DNA from: Chitinivibrionales bacterium
GTDB lineage: Bacteria > Fibrobacterota > Chitinivibrionia > Chitinivibrionales > FEN-1185
NCBI GenBank assembly: GCA_035516255.1
Contig: DATJAL010000025.1
Coordinates: forward strand, 1 to 64,000
Direction of reading: 5' to 3'
DNA: 64,000 bases
A program made the position numbers and the translations under genes. The notes beneath the pieces were generated by a model, which was not told where the DNA came from, made no database searches, and saw only the letters and a program-made list of their open reading frames with translations. Shown in pieces: positions 18,731 through 28,005 of this stretch. Positions within the stretch are counted from its first letter, which is position 1; each line of letters opens with the position of its first letter.

Positions 18731-18753
18731 GCGTGACTCCGTTGTTGAAAAAA

Positions 18754-18809
18754 CGTGAATGCATATATGCGCCAATGCGTTTCCGCTTCTACGGGTCCAC
18801 GCATTCACG
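18754..18809. repeat. Inverted repeat between rho and proC
   Basis: CGTGAATGC (18754-18762) pairs with GCATTCACG (18801-18809). Inside, GCATATATGC is itself palindromic, and GCATATGCG recurs just after the right arm. It may form a hairpin in the rho-proC message. Confidence 0.45.
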
Positions 18810-18819
18810 CATATGCGAC

Positions 18820-20067
18820 TCAGCTCTTCATCGATTCCAGAAAATCCTTGTTCGTCTTTGTCCCGCTTATTTTCTCGTTGAGGAACTCCATCATCTCCAC
18901 CGGCGTCATGGTGGCAAGGAACTTGCGCAGGATCCACATGCGGTTGAGTTCCTCTTTGGAAAGGAGCAGCTCCTCCTTGCGCGTGCCCGACTTCATGAGG
19001 TCGATGGCCGGGTAGATGCGCCGGTCGGCGATCTTCCGGTCGAGCACGAGCTCCATGTTGCCCGTACCCTTGAACTCCTCGAATATCACCTCATCCATGC
19101 GGCTGCCGGTCTCGATGAGCGCGGTCGCGATGATGGTGAGGCTGCCGCCGTTGTCGATGTTGCGCGCCGCGCCGAAGAACCGTTTCGGTTTGTAAAGCGC
19201 CTGCGAGTCCACACCGCCCGAAAGGATGCGCCCCGAGTGCGGCGCCACGGTGTTGTGCGCGCGCGCGAGCCGCGTGATGGAGTCGAGGAGGATCACCACG
19301 TCCTTGTTGTGCTCCACGAGGCGCTTGGCGCGCTCGATGGCCATTTCGGCCACCACCACGTGGCGCTCGGCCGGTTCGTCGAACGTGGAGCTGATCACTT
19401 CGGCCTTTACGGAGCGCGACATGTCGGTGACCTCTTCGGGCCGCTCGTCGATGAGCAGCACGATGAGCACCGCCTCCGGGTGGTTGGTGGAGATCGCGTT
19501 GGCGATGTTCTTGAGCAGCACGGTCTTTCCCGTGCGCGGCGGCGCGACGATCAGGCCGCGCTGCCCCTTGCCGATGGGCGTCGCCAGGTTCATGATGCGC
19601 GTTGAAATTTCCTTTGCGTCGTGCTCGAGGTTGAAGCGCTGGTTGGGGAACAGCGGCGTGAGGTCGTCGAAGTTGATCTTCTTCTTGCATTCCTCCGGGT
19701 CCTCGAAATTGACCATCTCCACGCGGAGCAGCGCGAAATACCGCTCGGAATCCTTGGGCGGCCTCACCTGGCCCGACACCGTGTCGCCCGTTTTAAGGTA
19801 AAACCGCTTGATCTGCGACGGCGACACGTAGATGTCGTCCGGCCCGGACAGATAGCTGTTGAGCGGCGAACGCAGGAACCCGAACCCGTCCGGCATGATT
19901 TCGAGCACGCCCTCGGCGAACATCTGCCCGTTCTGGGCCGCCTGCGCCTGGAGGATTTTAAAGATGAGTTCCTGCCTGCGGAGATTGCGGTGATCCCCGA
20001 TGCTGAGACTGATGGCCAGATCGTAGAGATCGGTCATGGCCTTTGTTTTTAAATCGGCAACGTTCAT
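18820..20067 (-). CDS. rho: Transcription termination factor Rho
   Basis: 415 residues, normal length. The N-terminal domain has the RNA-binding cold-shock-like part ([29 protein letters not shown]), and the ATPase ring domain has the P-loop APPRTGKT (175-182), [17 protein letters not shown], and the [11 protein letters not shown] arginine region. It loads on untranslated RNA and ends transcription. AGGTG lies upstream of the start. Many genes here lack T-run terminators, fitting Rho-dependent ends. Confidence 0.99.
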   Translation of the reverse strand: MNVADLKTKAMTDLYDLAISLSIGDHRNLRRQELIFKILQAQAAQNGQMFAEGVLEIMPDGFGFLRSPLNSYLSGPDDIYVSPSQIKRFYLKTGDTVSGQVRPPKDSERYFALLRVEMVNFEDPEECKKKINFDDLTPLFPNQRFNLEHDAKEISTRIMNLATPIGKGQRGLIVAPPRTGKTVLLKNIANAISTNHPEAVLIVLLIDERPEEVTDMSRSVKAEVISSTFDEPAERHVVVAEMAIERAKRLVEHNKDVVILLDSITRLARAHNTVAPHSGRILSGGVDSQALYKPKRFFGAARNIDNGGSLTIIATALIETGSRMDEVIFEEFKGTGNMELVLDRKIADRRIYPAIDLMKSGTRKEELLLSKEELNRMWILRKFLATMTPVEMMEFLNEKISGTKTNKDFLESMKS

Positions 20068-20537
20068 CGAAACACCTCAATGAAAGAAAAAATGAATGGA
20101 ATAATGACACAACGGCGCCCGCGAGGGCCGCCGAAAAAAAATCCGTATTTGTTCTGAAGAGCAGTTTTCAAATTTATAACGGCCGGTACGAATTGCGGCA
20201 CGCGGGCCGGGCCATCACCAGCGCTTCTTTTTATGTCAATGAAGAACGACAACGGTGCTGGAAACAGATCCGAATTTCGTTTTGGATTTCCGCAAAAAAG
20301 AAGGCTTCACTACCCGGTATCACTTGGTAAAAATCACGCTTCTGTTATTTGAAATTCCATTTTTTGGAGATTGTATGTATCGAAAATTTTTCGAGATTGG
20401 ATGTATCGGCTGATTTGGTATCGTGTGAGGCTTAAAACAGGATAAACCGATTTTTCGCACTCCGTTATAGTACAAATATGCAGTATTCCGGCTGAATTGT
20501 CAAGTGATTTTTAATTTTCCCTCTATTTTTTTTCGAT
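20068..20537. other. Rho upstream region
   Basis: 470 bases without a supported gene. It probably contains the rho promoter and a long leader. The notable content is a direct repeat at 20367-20408. Rho leaders are often long because Rho attenuates its own gene, but no known structure could be confirmed. Confidence 0.45.
20367..20408. repeat. Direct repeat GAGATTGKATGTATCG upstream of rho
   Basis: Two 16-base copies (20367-20382 and 20393-20408), identical except for one base and spaced 26 bases start to start. This spacing is about two and a half helix turns, so the copies may be operator half-sites or chance. Confidence 0.4.
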
Positions 20538-21608
20538 TTATCGAACCTGAAAAATCTTCCCGATGATTCTATTGGAAGCAGATTGCCCGGCGATGAGATA
20601 GCATCCCGATGACTGTAAAGCGTTGCCATCCCCATTGGCCTGTTTTGCATATCGCTTGTCCCCCATCCGTTGGCCGAGGAGATTCATCATCTGGATTCGG
20701 CATCCGATATTTTCCCCGTACGCGACGGTGTACGGATGAGGAAACGGGCGCGCCGCCATGGTGCCTGCAAATGCGGCATTCACCACCGCGCCGTAGGAAT
20801 CCCCTCGTGTCAGGCCGTCGAGCCAAAGAATGTTGGTGATGGTGGTCTGCTTGGAGCGGTAGAAGCCGTGCTTCCAGTAATGGTTGCCCACGCCGCCGAG
20901 GCTCGATTTGTACTGCAGCGTGGGAACATTGACAAGCGCAAGCACCTGGGAAAAATCCGCCTGGCCCTCGTCGCGGCGCCACGCCGTCACCGAGCCGGTG
21001 AAATCCTTTGCGAATTTGGTCTGCAGCACAAGGTCCACCCAATGCCCGAGATCAAGTCCGCTGCTGCTCAGGGGATACGATTTCCACCGGAGCGACTTGC
21101 CCGCGGAATCCAGGTCGCCGCTGTTCAGATCGACGCTGAACCGGTCTTGCACGCTCACCGCGACCGACGGCGACGCGGCAAGCACGTCGGGCCCGTGAAG
21201 CTGAAAAATAATGGCCCACGCGCCATCCGCATCGGCGGCCGGCGCCTGCCAGGACGTGTCGAGCCGCACGCTGAAGGCATAAAATTGCGTGCCGCTCGCC
21301 TCGGCCTCATACATGGCCGTGCCCGCCGCGTCCGACATGACCAGGACTTCGGCGCGCTCGCCTGACGAATTGATCGGGTCGTCGCCCGGCCGCACCTCAA
21401 CGCGAGCGGCATACTGTCCTTGACGCACAGGACTCGTCACCCGCAGGAACCGGTCGGCGGCCATGGACTGGAGATATTTCCAGTTGCCGGCGCCGGTGAT
21501 GCCGTTTTCCCAGTCGCCGGAGAAGGAGACGGTTTGGGAGAAGGTAAAAGGGACGATGCAGATAATGGTAAGTAATGACGCAAAGAAACCATGAAGAATT
21601 TTTCGCAT
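20538..21608 (-). CDS. Secreted polysaccharide lyase (heparin-lyase-I type) with sorting-like C-terminus
   Basis: 356 residues from the ATG at 21608 (AGGAG upstream). A signal peptide (1-24) precedes a beta-jelly-roll with motifs of the PF14099 lyase type: SSGERAEVLVM, AWAIIFQLHGPD, GHWVDLVLQTKFAKDFTGSV and YWKHGFYRSKQT. These enzymes cut uronic-acid polymers by beta-elimination. The last 45 residues (IQMMNLLGQRMG ... GKIFQVR) resemble the C-terminal sorting domains of type IX-like secretion. Substrate cannot be told from sequence. A reading frame extending to 21764 lacks conserved sequence and is not used. Confidence 0.85.
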   Translation of the reverse strand: MRKILHGFFASLLTIICIVPFTFSQTVSFSGDWENGITGAGNWKYLQSMAADRFLRVTSPVRQGQYAARVEVRPGDDPINSSGERAEVLVMSDAAGTAMYEAEASGTQFYAFSVRLDTSWQAPAADADGAWAIIFQLHGPDVLAASPSVAVSVQDRFSVDLNSGDLDSAGKSLRWKSYPLSSSGLDLGHWVDLVLQTKFAKDFTGSVTAWRRDEGQADFSQVLALVNVPTLQYKSSLGGVGNHYWKHGFYRSKQTTITNILWLDGLTRGDSYGAVVNAAFAGTMAARPFPHPYTVAYGENIGCRIQMMNLLGQRMGDKRYAKQANGDGNALQSSGCYLIAGQSASNRIIGKIFQVR

Positions 21609-22127
21609 TGATACTCCTAAAGACGATTCACTTTTTAAATTTTTCTCTTCTCGGATACCAAACAGCAATTTTTTTATATCTTTGGTAATTTCAAAAGGCT
21701 CCCAATATAATGTTTCATAGCAGCCACAGGAGATAGTACCGCAACGGCGCCCCAGGGGCCACAAGACGAATATTAGCCTGGATTTTTTAAATAAAAGTAG
21801 TTGGAAGTTGAAGGTTGGATGTAACGTTTAAGACAAAGCTTTTTTCTTTTTCAACCCCAAACTATTATTCCGGAGAGCACAAAAAACTTTACTCATGAAC
21901 CTGAAACCGACCGTTCGCCCTGAGCCTCTCGAAGGGCGGAATCCTCGGAACGCTCATGGCTCGACAAGCTCACCGCGAACTGAAAGTTTAAAGTATTTCA
22001 TGCTCCACGTAGTGACTATCTATCTTCTCTGAGTCTTCCGTATCTCTTTGGTGATTTTTCTTTAACTATCTTATTTTTTTTCTCTGCGCCCTCCGCGTCC
22101 CTGCGGCGAATTTATAATTAGGTCAAA
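21609..22127. other. Intergenic region with small repeats
   Basis: 519 bases without a gene between the lyase and rlmI. It carries a GGAAGTTGAAGGTTGGA motif (21797-21815) shared with 23350-23365, a palindromic repeat at 21913-21980, and one end of the GCCACAGAG-type repeat at 22081-22110. The lyase promoter should lie in the first 150 bases. Confidence 0.5.
21913..21980. repeat. Palindromic repeat with GTTCGC...TGAGC...TCGA arms
   Basis: Left arm GTTCGCCCTGAGCCTCTCGA; the reverse complement of the right arm reads GTTCGCGGTGAGCTTGTCGA. This sequence type (CTGAGCC-TGTCGAAGGGC) is a widespread intergenic palindrome in many bacterial genomes. It has no coding role. Confidence 0.6.
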
Positions 22128-23297
22128 CTATTGCACCCTCAGCACCAGCCCCTTGAGATACTCACCCTCCCGATGCGCTATATTGAACGGATGGTCTTCC
22201 CCTGCGGAAAGCACGTGCAGCACCTGCACGAATCGGCCCGAATCGGCGGCCGCGGCGAAAACGATCTGCCGGAACAGTGTGGGATCGACCGCGTTGGAGC
22301 AGGAAAAAGTGAAAACGATTCCGCCGGCGGCGCTTTTTTTGAACGCAAGCAGGTTGATGTCCTTGTAACCGCGCGCAGCGGCGTCAACCTCGCCCTTGTG
22401 CCTTGCGAATTTCGGCGGATCGAGCACGATGCAGTCGAACGAGCGGTCGGTCTTGCGGAGCCAGTCGAACACGTCGGCTTTAACGGTTTCGTATTTTCCG
22501 TTGTCAATGTCGTTGAGGCCGCAGTTGGCCCGCGCAGCGGCGAGGGCATCATCCGATGTGTCAACGAGCACGCCGGAGCGGCCGCCGGCGCAGAGCCCGT
22601 ACACCGAAAACCCTCCGCTGTAGCAGAAGCAGTCGCAGACGGTCTTCCCTGCCGCGTAAGATTTGAAAAGCCTCCGGTTGTCGCGCTGGTCAAGGAAGAA
22701 ACCGGTTTTCTGGCCGGTCGTAATGTCCGCGTTGAACCTGAGGCCGTTTTCCCGCACGACAAGCGGCGAGGGGATCGTCCCGCTCAGGAGCCCGCCTGCC
22801 CCGGGCAGGCCTTCCCGCTGCCGCGCGTCCGCGTCCGAGCGCTCGCAGATGAACGCGGGCGACAGGTTCCTGGCGAGGCATTCGAGAATGGCGGGCCGCA
22901 GCCGCTCCATGCCCGCGGCCTGAATCTGGATGCAGAGCCCGGTTGCGTATTTGTCAACAATCAGTCCGGGCAGGCGGTCGCCTTCCGAATTGACAAGCCG
23001 GCACGAGTCGGTGGCACCGTCAAGGAGGGCGGCCCGCCGCGCCGCGGCCCCGGTGATGCGGCGGCACAGCTCGGTGCCGTCGAAACGGCCATTCCTGTTC
23101 GTCAGCATCCGCACGCGGATCGCTGAATACGGGTTGTAAAACCCGGTTCCCAGCGGTTCGCCGGAAGATGATTTGACGGAGCATATTTCACCCGGCTCCC
23201 CCTCGTCTTCAACGCGGGCGATGGCGCCGGAAAACACCCACGGGTGCCCCATGCGCAGCGGTTTGTCTTTTTCTTTTTTCAGATGGATTACCATCAT
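22128..23297 (-). CDS. rlmI: 23S rRNA (cytosine-5) methyltransferase, RlmI type
   Basis: 389 residues. The N-terminal PUA domain (KDKPLRMGHPWVFSGAIARV) is followed by the RlmI/RlmK core: TGQKTGFFLDQRDNR, the SAM-binding block VCDCFCYSGGFSVYGL, and the catalytic-loop motif DCIVLDPPKFARHK. The last part has FTFSCSNAVD, where the cysteine matches the family motif. It modifies 23S rRNA (C1962 in E. coli). It stands alone between repeat-rich gaps. Confidence 0.95.
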   Translation of the reverse strand: MMVIHLKKEKDKPLRMGHPWVFSGAIARVEDEGEPGEICSVKSSSGEPLGTGFYNPYSAIRVRMLTNRNGRFDGTELCRRITGAAARRAALLDGATDSCRLVNSEGDRLPGLIVDKYATGLCIQIQAAGMERLRPAILECLARNLSPAFICERSDADARQREGLPGAGGLLSGTIPSPLVVRENGLRFNADITTGQKTGFFLDQRDNRRLFKSYAAGKTVCDCFCYSGGFSVYGLCAGGRSGVLVDTSDDALAAARANCGLNDIDNGKYETVKADVFDWLRKTDRSFDCIVLDPPKFARHKGEVDAAARGYKDINLLAFKKSAAGGIVFTFSCSNAVDPTLFRQIVFAAAADSGRFVQVLHVLSAGEDHPFNIAHREGEYLKGLVLRVQ

Positions 23298-23327
23298 GCA
23301 AGTTGATCCTGCTTCATTAAATAATTC

Positions 23328-23462
23328 ACTGCGGAGAGGACGGAGAAAACATACAGTGGGAAGTTGGAGGTTGAAAGCAACGACACGAACGAAACACGTT
23401 TGGCTTTCAACTTCCGCTTTAAACTAATTGCCTTCTCTGTGTCCTCTGTGTCTCTGTGGCAA
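23328..23462. repeat. Family C repeat with inverted GCCACAGAG-like ends
   Basis: The left end CACTGCGGAGAGGACGGAGA (23328-23347) is an imperfect inverted match to CTCTGTGTCTCTGTGGC near 23444-23460. Inside, GGAGGTTGAAAGC and GCTTTCAACTTCC form a second inverted repeat. The layout resembles a small non-autonomous element; a similar one lies at 62530-62670. Confidence 0.55.
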
Positions 23463-23494
23463 ATTTTTCCTGGCGTTCTTTGCGAGAAAATGTT

Positions 23495-24853
23495 TTATCT
23501 CGGCGGAATAAACATGTTCCGCAGCTTGTGAAACGCCGCGCCGGGTCTGCGCAGCGCCTTCAAAATCACCTTCGGATTCAACACATTGCTCATAAACAGG
23601 GTGCGGTTGACTTTGTCCCTATAACGCTTTATGTCCGCCGCCGTCGAACGGCGGAGCTTCATGGGCATGCGGCCGAGCAGGCTGTTTTCGGCGTTGTCAT
23701 ACTCCTCGTAGCTTTTCACGTTAAGGAGGTCGTGCTCTTTTGCATAGGTAAAGAGGTCGTTGCCCGGAAACGGCGTCGTGGTGCACACGGTCCAGCTGCG
23801 GGGCTTGATTTTCCTGAGCAGCCTGTGGGTCAGTTCCATGTCTTGGGGCGTTTCGTCGGGCGCGCCCAGCATGATGAACGCGTGCGGCAGAATGCCGAGC
23901 TTGTGGCACCAGGCGAACACCTGCTCGGCCTGTTCCGGGTTGGCGTGCTTGCGGTAAAACTCCAGCACCGCCGGCGACCCGCTCTCAACGCCGAAGCCGA
24001 GCTGTTTGCACCCCAGCGATTTCATCATTTCGAGTTTTTCCCAGGTGACCGTGTCGACGCGGGAATTTGCCTGCCATCGCACCGACATGTTTTTTCTCGC
24101 GAGCGCGGCGCCGAATTCCCTGAACCACTCCATGGGCATGGCCGTGAACGTGTCGTCCTTGAAACTCACCTCTTTTTGCCCGACGACGCTAAACGCGTGT
24201 TCCATTTCGTCAACCACGTTGGCCGCGGAGCGTCGCCGCACCGCGGCGCCGAACAGCCCGTCGAGCATGGGCTTGCAGTACAGGCACCTGAACGGGCACC
24301 CGCGGCTGGCGATCATGCCGATGGTGGGATAACGCGAATAGTCGATGAGGTCGCGGGCCGGGAACGCCAGCGAATCCAAGTTGGCGATAAATGCCGGACG
24401 GGGATTGACTTTCGTTTCATTGTTGATTTTGCACGCGATTCCCGGGCATTCCCTCGGCCGCCCCTGCGCAAGCTGGGAAACGAATTCGCTGATGATTGCT
24501 TCGCCCTCGCCCAGAACGGCGTAATCGAATCCTGATGCCAGCGCCTCGGCCGCCGACATGGTCGCGTGCGGCCCGCCGATGACCACGGGCCTTCCCGGCG
24601 CAACGCGCTTGACATACGCAAGAATCTCCATGGCCTTTCCGAACAGCGGCGTCGTGGAGGACATTCCCACCCAGTCGGCCTTGGCAAGCGCTGCGTCCAT
24701 GTGGCCGAGCCCTTTTGCAAAGCTCAGGTCAAACACCGTCACGCTGTGGCCCAGCGACCGGAGCGTCGCTGCGATGTACAGGAGGCCCAGGGGCTCTTCG
24801 AGGCCGCCGGCCATGCGGGTTTTGTAGCGGGGGTAAATGAGGACGATGTTCAT
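23495..24853 (-). CDS. B12-binding radical SAM protein
   Basis: 452 residues from the ATG at 24853 (a GTG at 24889 would add 12 residues; neither has a strong ribosome binding site). Residues 1-140 resemble a B12-binding Rossmann domain (VGMSSTTPLFGKAMEILAYV, VVIGGPHATM). The radical SAM core holds the 4Fe-4S triad in SRGCPFRCLYCKP (C-x3-C-x2-C), followed by the GFGVESGSPAVLEFYRKH barrel segment. Members act in methylation or tailoring of lipids, antibiotics and hopanoids. No partner gene nearby shows the substrate. Confidence 0.9.
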   Translation of the reverse strand: MNIVLIYPRYKTRMAGGLEEPLGLLYIAATLRSLGHSVTVFDLSFAKGLGHMDAALAKADWVGMSSTTPLFGKAMEILAYVKRVAPGRPVVIGGPHATMSAAEALASGFDYAVLGEGEAIISEFVSQLAQGRPRECPGIACKINNETKVNPRPAFIANLDSLAFPARDLIDYSRYPTIGMIASRGCPFRCLYCKPMLDGLFGAAVRRRSAANVVDEMEHAFSVVGQKEVSFKDDTFTAMPMEWFREFGAALARKNMSVRWQANSRVDTVTWEKLEMMKSLGCKQLGFGVESGSPAVLEFYRKHANPEQAEQVFAWCHKLGILPHAFIMLGAPDETPQDMELTHRLLRKIKPRSWTVCTTTPFPGNDLFTYAKEHDLLNVKSYEEYDNAENSLLGRMPMKLRRSTAADIKRYRDKVNRTLFMSNVLNPKVILKALRRPGAAFHKLRNMFIPPR

Positions 24854-24899
24854 GGTGCTGGCAGATATTTTCCGGATATGATCCGACACTTCATTTTAT

Positions 24900-24978
24900 T
24901 GTCACTCCCGCGAAAGCGGGAGTCCATCTTGCCCATCTCGGAATTTTAACATGGATTCCCGCTTTTGCGGGAATGACA
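24900..24978. repeat. Palindromic repeat with GTCACTCCCGCGAAAGCGGG arms
   Basis: Left arm 24900-24927 and right arm 24951-24978 are 28-base inverted copies with about 24 identical positions. Each arm is also internally palindromic (CCCGC-GAAA-GCGGG). This is a known kind of widespread intergenic repeat and could end convergent or leftward transcripts. Confidence 0.7.
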
Positions 24979-25028
24979 TTGATATATCGTACTTGTCAAT
25001 CTTCCACAATATATAACCAAATAAAATA

Positions 25029-26381
25029 TTATTCGAATAGCGCCACCGTATCCTTGATCATCTCCGACACCGTGGGATGCGGAAATACGACCTTCAAAAC
25101 ATCCTCCACCGTCATCCCGTGCTCAATGATCATCGCCGCGCCGAAAATCAACTCTGAACAATGATCGCCCACCATGTGCATGCCGACAAGCTTTCTACTC
25201 GTTTCGTCAATCACGGCCTTGACCAGGCCGCGGCCGCCGTCGGTCTCGGCGGTGTAGCGGCTGTTGTACCCCATGGGAAGCTTGGCCTCCTTTGCCAAAA
25301 TGCCCTGGCCGGCGGCCTCTTCTTTTGTCAAGCCAACGCCCGCCGCCTCGGGGTGGGTGTAGATGACGGACGGGATGGCCCGGTAATTCACCCGCGCCTC
25401 TTTTCCGAGCATGTCGCTCACGCATGCCTGCGCCTCGTGATAGGCGGTGTGCGCGAGCATGGACTTGCCGTTCACGTCGCCGGCCGCCCAAACGCCGCTC
25501 ACGTTGGTCCTGCCTTTTTCGTCGGTGACGATCGCGCCTTTCTCAACCTTGACGCCCAAAGTCTCCAGACCGAAACCGGCGGTAACAGGCCTGCGGCCCA
25601 CGCTGAGCAGAACGAGGTCCGCTTCTGCCGTCTGCGATGTGCCGTTGCTTTCAAATTTCACCGCGTGATTTTCTACGGAAGCCACCGTTGAACCGAGGTG
25701 GAACACGATGCCTTTTTTTTCAAGCTCCCGCTTGAGCGCCTGGCTTATGTCTTTGTCAATTGGGCCGCCAATCTGCGGCAGCATTTCAACCACCGTGACG
25801 CGGCTTCCCGCCTCGGCGAAGAACGTGGCGAATTCCAGGCCGATCGCGCCGGCGCCGATGACGACGAGCGATTTTGGCACCGAGGAAACGGTGAGGATTT
25901 CCCTGCTTGTCAAGACAAAGTCCTGATTCATGCCGGGAAGACCGAGCCTTATGGCGTCCGAGCCGGTGCAGACGAGCAGCCGCTTCGCCTCGAATTCCTT
26001 TTCGAGCACCGAGACCCTGAACCCTTCGCTCCGCTTTCCCCTGATGACGGCGGTTCCCGCAACGGTTTCCACGCTGCATTTCTTTAATGTAAAGCCGATG
26101 GCGTTGCGCTGCGATTCCACGATTTTCTGCCTGTGCGCCGTGAGCGCGGCAAGATCAAGGGCGGCCCCGTCCGCGGTCACGCCGAAATTCCGCGACGACA
26201 GCGCCGACGTGTAAAGCCCGGCGCTGTACAGCATGGTCTTGGACGGAACGCACCCCTCGTTGAGACAGACGCCGCCGATGCGGCTTTTTTCAACAAGGAG
26301 CGTTGATAGCCCGGCCTTGCCCGCCTGTTCGGCCGCGAAATATCCCGCGGGCCCGCCGCCGATGACAATAAGATCGTGCAT
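25029..26381 (-). CDS. lpdA: Dihydrolipoyl dehydrogenase
   Basis: 450 residues. It begins HDLIVIGGGPAGYFAAEQAG (FAD), carries the redox disulfide GGVCLNEGCVPSKTML, a second Rossmann turn VVIGAGAIGLEFATFFAEAG (NAD), and ends in the dimerisation domain with HMVGDHCSELI and FPHPTVSEM (the active-site His-Pro region). It reoxidises lipoyl domains of 2-oxo-acid dehydrogenases or the glycine cleavage system. Partner E1/E2 genes are not in the window; a lipoate ligase lies at 56625. GGAG lies seven bases before the start. Confidence 0.96.
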   Translation of the reverse strand: MHDLIVIGGGPAGYFAAEQAGKAGLSTLLVEKSRIGGVCLNEGCVPSKTMLYSAGLYTSALSSRNFGVTADGAALDLAALTAHRQKIVESQRNAIGFTLKKCSVETVAGTAVIRGKRSEGFRVSVLEKEFEAKRLLVCTGSDAIRLGLPGMNQDFVLTSREILTVSSVPKSLVVIGAGAIGLEFATFFAEAGSRVTVVEMLPQIGGPIDKDISQALKRELEKKGIVFHLGSTVASVENHAVKFESNGTSQTAEADLVLLSVGRRPVTAGFGLETLGVKVEKGAIVTDEKGRTNVSGVWAAGDVNGKSMLAHTAYHEAQACVSDMLGKEARVNYRAIPSVIYTHPEAAGVGLTKEEAAGQGILAKEAKLPMGYNSRYTAETDGGRGLVKAVIDETSRKLVGMHMVGDHCSELIFGAAMIIEHGMTVEDVLKVVFPHPTVSEMIKDTVALFE

Positions 26382-26483
26382 TCTTTATCTCCGGATCATG
26401 GAAACAGGTGTTTTGTCACTCAAAAATATAGCCCACCTTGCGGGACTGAGTCAAGGTCAATTACGCTCCGTGTGCGCCTGTGT

Positions 26484-26516
26484 TAAAAAAAGCGGAAGGT
26501 ACTCTGCCTTCCGCTT
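26484..26516 (-). terminator. Rho-independent terminator behind the lipoprotein gene
   Basis: Minus strand: AAGCGGAAGG hairpin with CCTTCCGCTT (26490-26499 with 26507-26516), followed by TTTTTTT. It lies about 34 bases past the stop of the gene at 26550. Confidence 0.9.
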
Positions 26517-26549
26517 GTCCCCGGCCGGGAAAATACCAAACAGCGATCT

Positions 26550-27281
26550 TTATTGCTCGTCAACTTGTATCGTGACCACCGTGGACTTGTTGGTGGTCTT
26601 GTTCGTGATGGTGAGCGTCGCACCGCCGTTGCCGGTGAAATCGACGTCATAGGTGCGGTGCGGGAAATCCACCGCCACGGTGCCGCTGCGCGGGAACTGC
26701 CATTTTCCGTCTGTAAAGGCGCGCGTCACGTTGGTGATGGTGCCCGTCGCCACCTGGTCGCCGTCGTAGGTCCCGGTGATGGTGCCGTTCTTCACGTGTG
26801 TGGTGTCGGGCGTGAGGTTGATCACGGAATTCATCACCACCCTGATGTCAAGCTCGGTGCCGCCCTTGGTGTTCGTCACGTTACGGACATGGCTTATGGT
26901 CTTGCAGGTCGCCAGCGACGGAAACTGGAGCGATGCGCCGGTGGCGTCCTTGAAAATCACCGTGTCGACGCGCACGCGCTGGTAACCGTCTGAGCCGACC
27001 ACCGTCGCGGTGCGGATGTACCCGCCGATGGTTGCGTCCCAGTGGTACGGGTTGATGGTCAGGTCGTAATACACTGTGTCGGCCGTTGCCGCGGTCTTGG
27101 CAAGTCCCTTGCCGAGGATCATGCCGCTCGAGTTCGAGCTCATGTTCGCCACTTCCTGCGAAGCCATGCGCGCGAACTCGTCGCTCAGCGAATTGTTCAG
27201 GCCGCACCCAGGAATCAAGAGCCCCGTACTCGCGATAAGGGCACACAGACAGACGCTGAGAGCGGTGGATGATTTTTTCAT
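26550..27281 (-). CDS. Secreted lipoprotein, function unknown
   Basis: 243 residues. The signal peptide ends in a lipobox (LLIPGC, C26), so it is probably a lipid-anchored envelope protein. The rest is a threonine/valine-rich beta protein with periodic strands (TVYYDLTINPYHWDATIGGY, TITGTYDGDQVATGTITNVT, SGTVAVDFPHRTYDVDFTGN), without a family I recognise. The end (GGATLTITNKTTNKSTVVTI) has sandwich-like strands. It is a single-gene unit with its own promoter and terminator. Confidence 0.8.
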   Translation of the reverse strand: MKKSSTALSVCLCALIASTGLLIPGCGLNNSLSDEFARMASQEVANMSSNSSGMILGKGLAKTAATADTVYYDLTINPYHWDATIGGYIRTATVVGSDGYQRVRVDTVIFKDATGASLQFPSLATCKTISHVRNVTNTKGGTELDIRVVMNSVINLTPDTTHVKNGTITGTYDGDQVATGTITNVTRAFTDGKWQFPRSGTVAVDFPHRTYDVDFTGNGGATLTITNKTTNKSTVVTIQVDEQ

Positions 27282-27347
27282 AAAACCTCCTTTGGATTGT
27301 TGGTTGCTGAATGATGAGACGGTTTTCAGGCGATCGTTGCTTCCCCT

Positions 27348-27356
27348 ATTATACCA
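27348..27356 (-). promoter_or_regulatory. Extended -10 promoter of the lipoprotein gene
   Basis: Minus strand TGG-TATAAT, a perfect -10 box (27348-27353) with an extended TG. The -35 region is poor. The leader would be about 60 bases. Confidence 0.6.
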
Positions 27357-27483
27357 TGAAATCAGTATTTTTTCATCAGGATTACTTCCTGAAAAAGAGA
27401 GACGGGTGTTGTACCGGATTGATCGTGGGGCGATGCACGCACGGGGGAAAAGAATCGTCGAAGAGGCCGGAATAATAAGATCT

Positions 27484-27987
27484 CTACGCTCGCCCGGTTT
27501 CGATCCATTGTTTGTCAGCCAATACCACCGATGTCTCTATTTGACGGTCCGGAATCGTCCAGTATTTTCTCAACAGTCTGTTTTTCGTTTCCTCATCAAC
27601 GGGCGTGAACCCGTGTTTTTGGTAAAATGAGATAGCCCATGTCGCGGCCTTCCATGTTCCCATGAGCACGGGCCTGCCGGTCTTTTTTACGAGAAACGCC
27701 AGTAATTTTCCGCCGATCCCCTTCCTCTGGAACCGCGTGAGCACGTACGCGTGCCGGATGAGCGTGACGTCCTTCACGTCCTGGATTCCCATCACGCCGG
27801 CGAGCGTTCCGTTTTCAGAACAGCCGTAAAACTCCACGCCCCTGCCGATTTCCAATTTCAGGTGTTCGCGGGACATGTACGGATCATGCCAGCAGTCTTC
27901 GGGAATGGCGCCTTTGTACGCCCAGGCCGCGTCGTTGATAATGCGGAACATTGCGTCGAAATCAGCGGGGGTGCACGGGATGATCAT
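27484..27987 (-). CDS. GNAT-family N-acetyltransferase
   Basis: 167 residues. It has the acetyl-CoA-binding RFQRKGIGGKLLAFLVKKTG (the Q/RxxGxG/A pattern) and the ISFYQKHGFTPV end of the GNAT fold. Substrate is unknown. It precedes the small envelope proteins at 28006 and 28495 in the same direction and may share a transcript with them (18 bases from the next gene). Confidence 0.88.
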   Translation of the reverse strand: MIIPCTPADFDAMFRIINDAAWAYKGAIPEDCWHDPYMSREHLKLEIGRGVEFYGCSENGTLAGVMGIQDVKDVTLIRHAYVLTRFQRKGIGGKLLAFLVKKTGRPVLMGTWKAATWAISFYQKHGFTPVDEETKNRLLRKYWTIPDRQIETSVVLADKQWIETGRA

Positions 27988-28005
27988 GGGCCGGAATAAA
28001 GTCGG

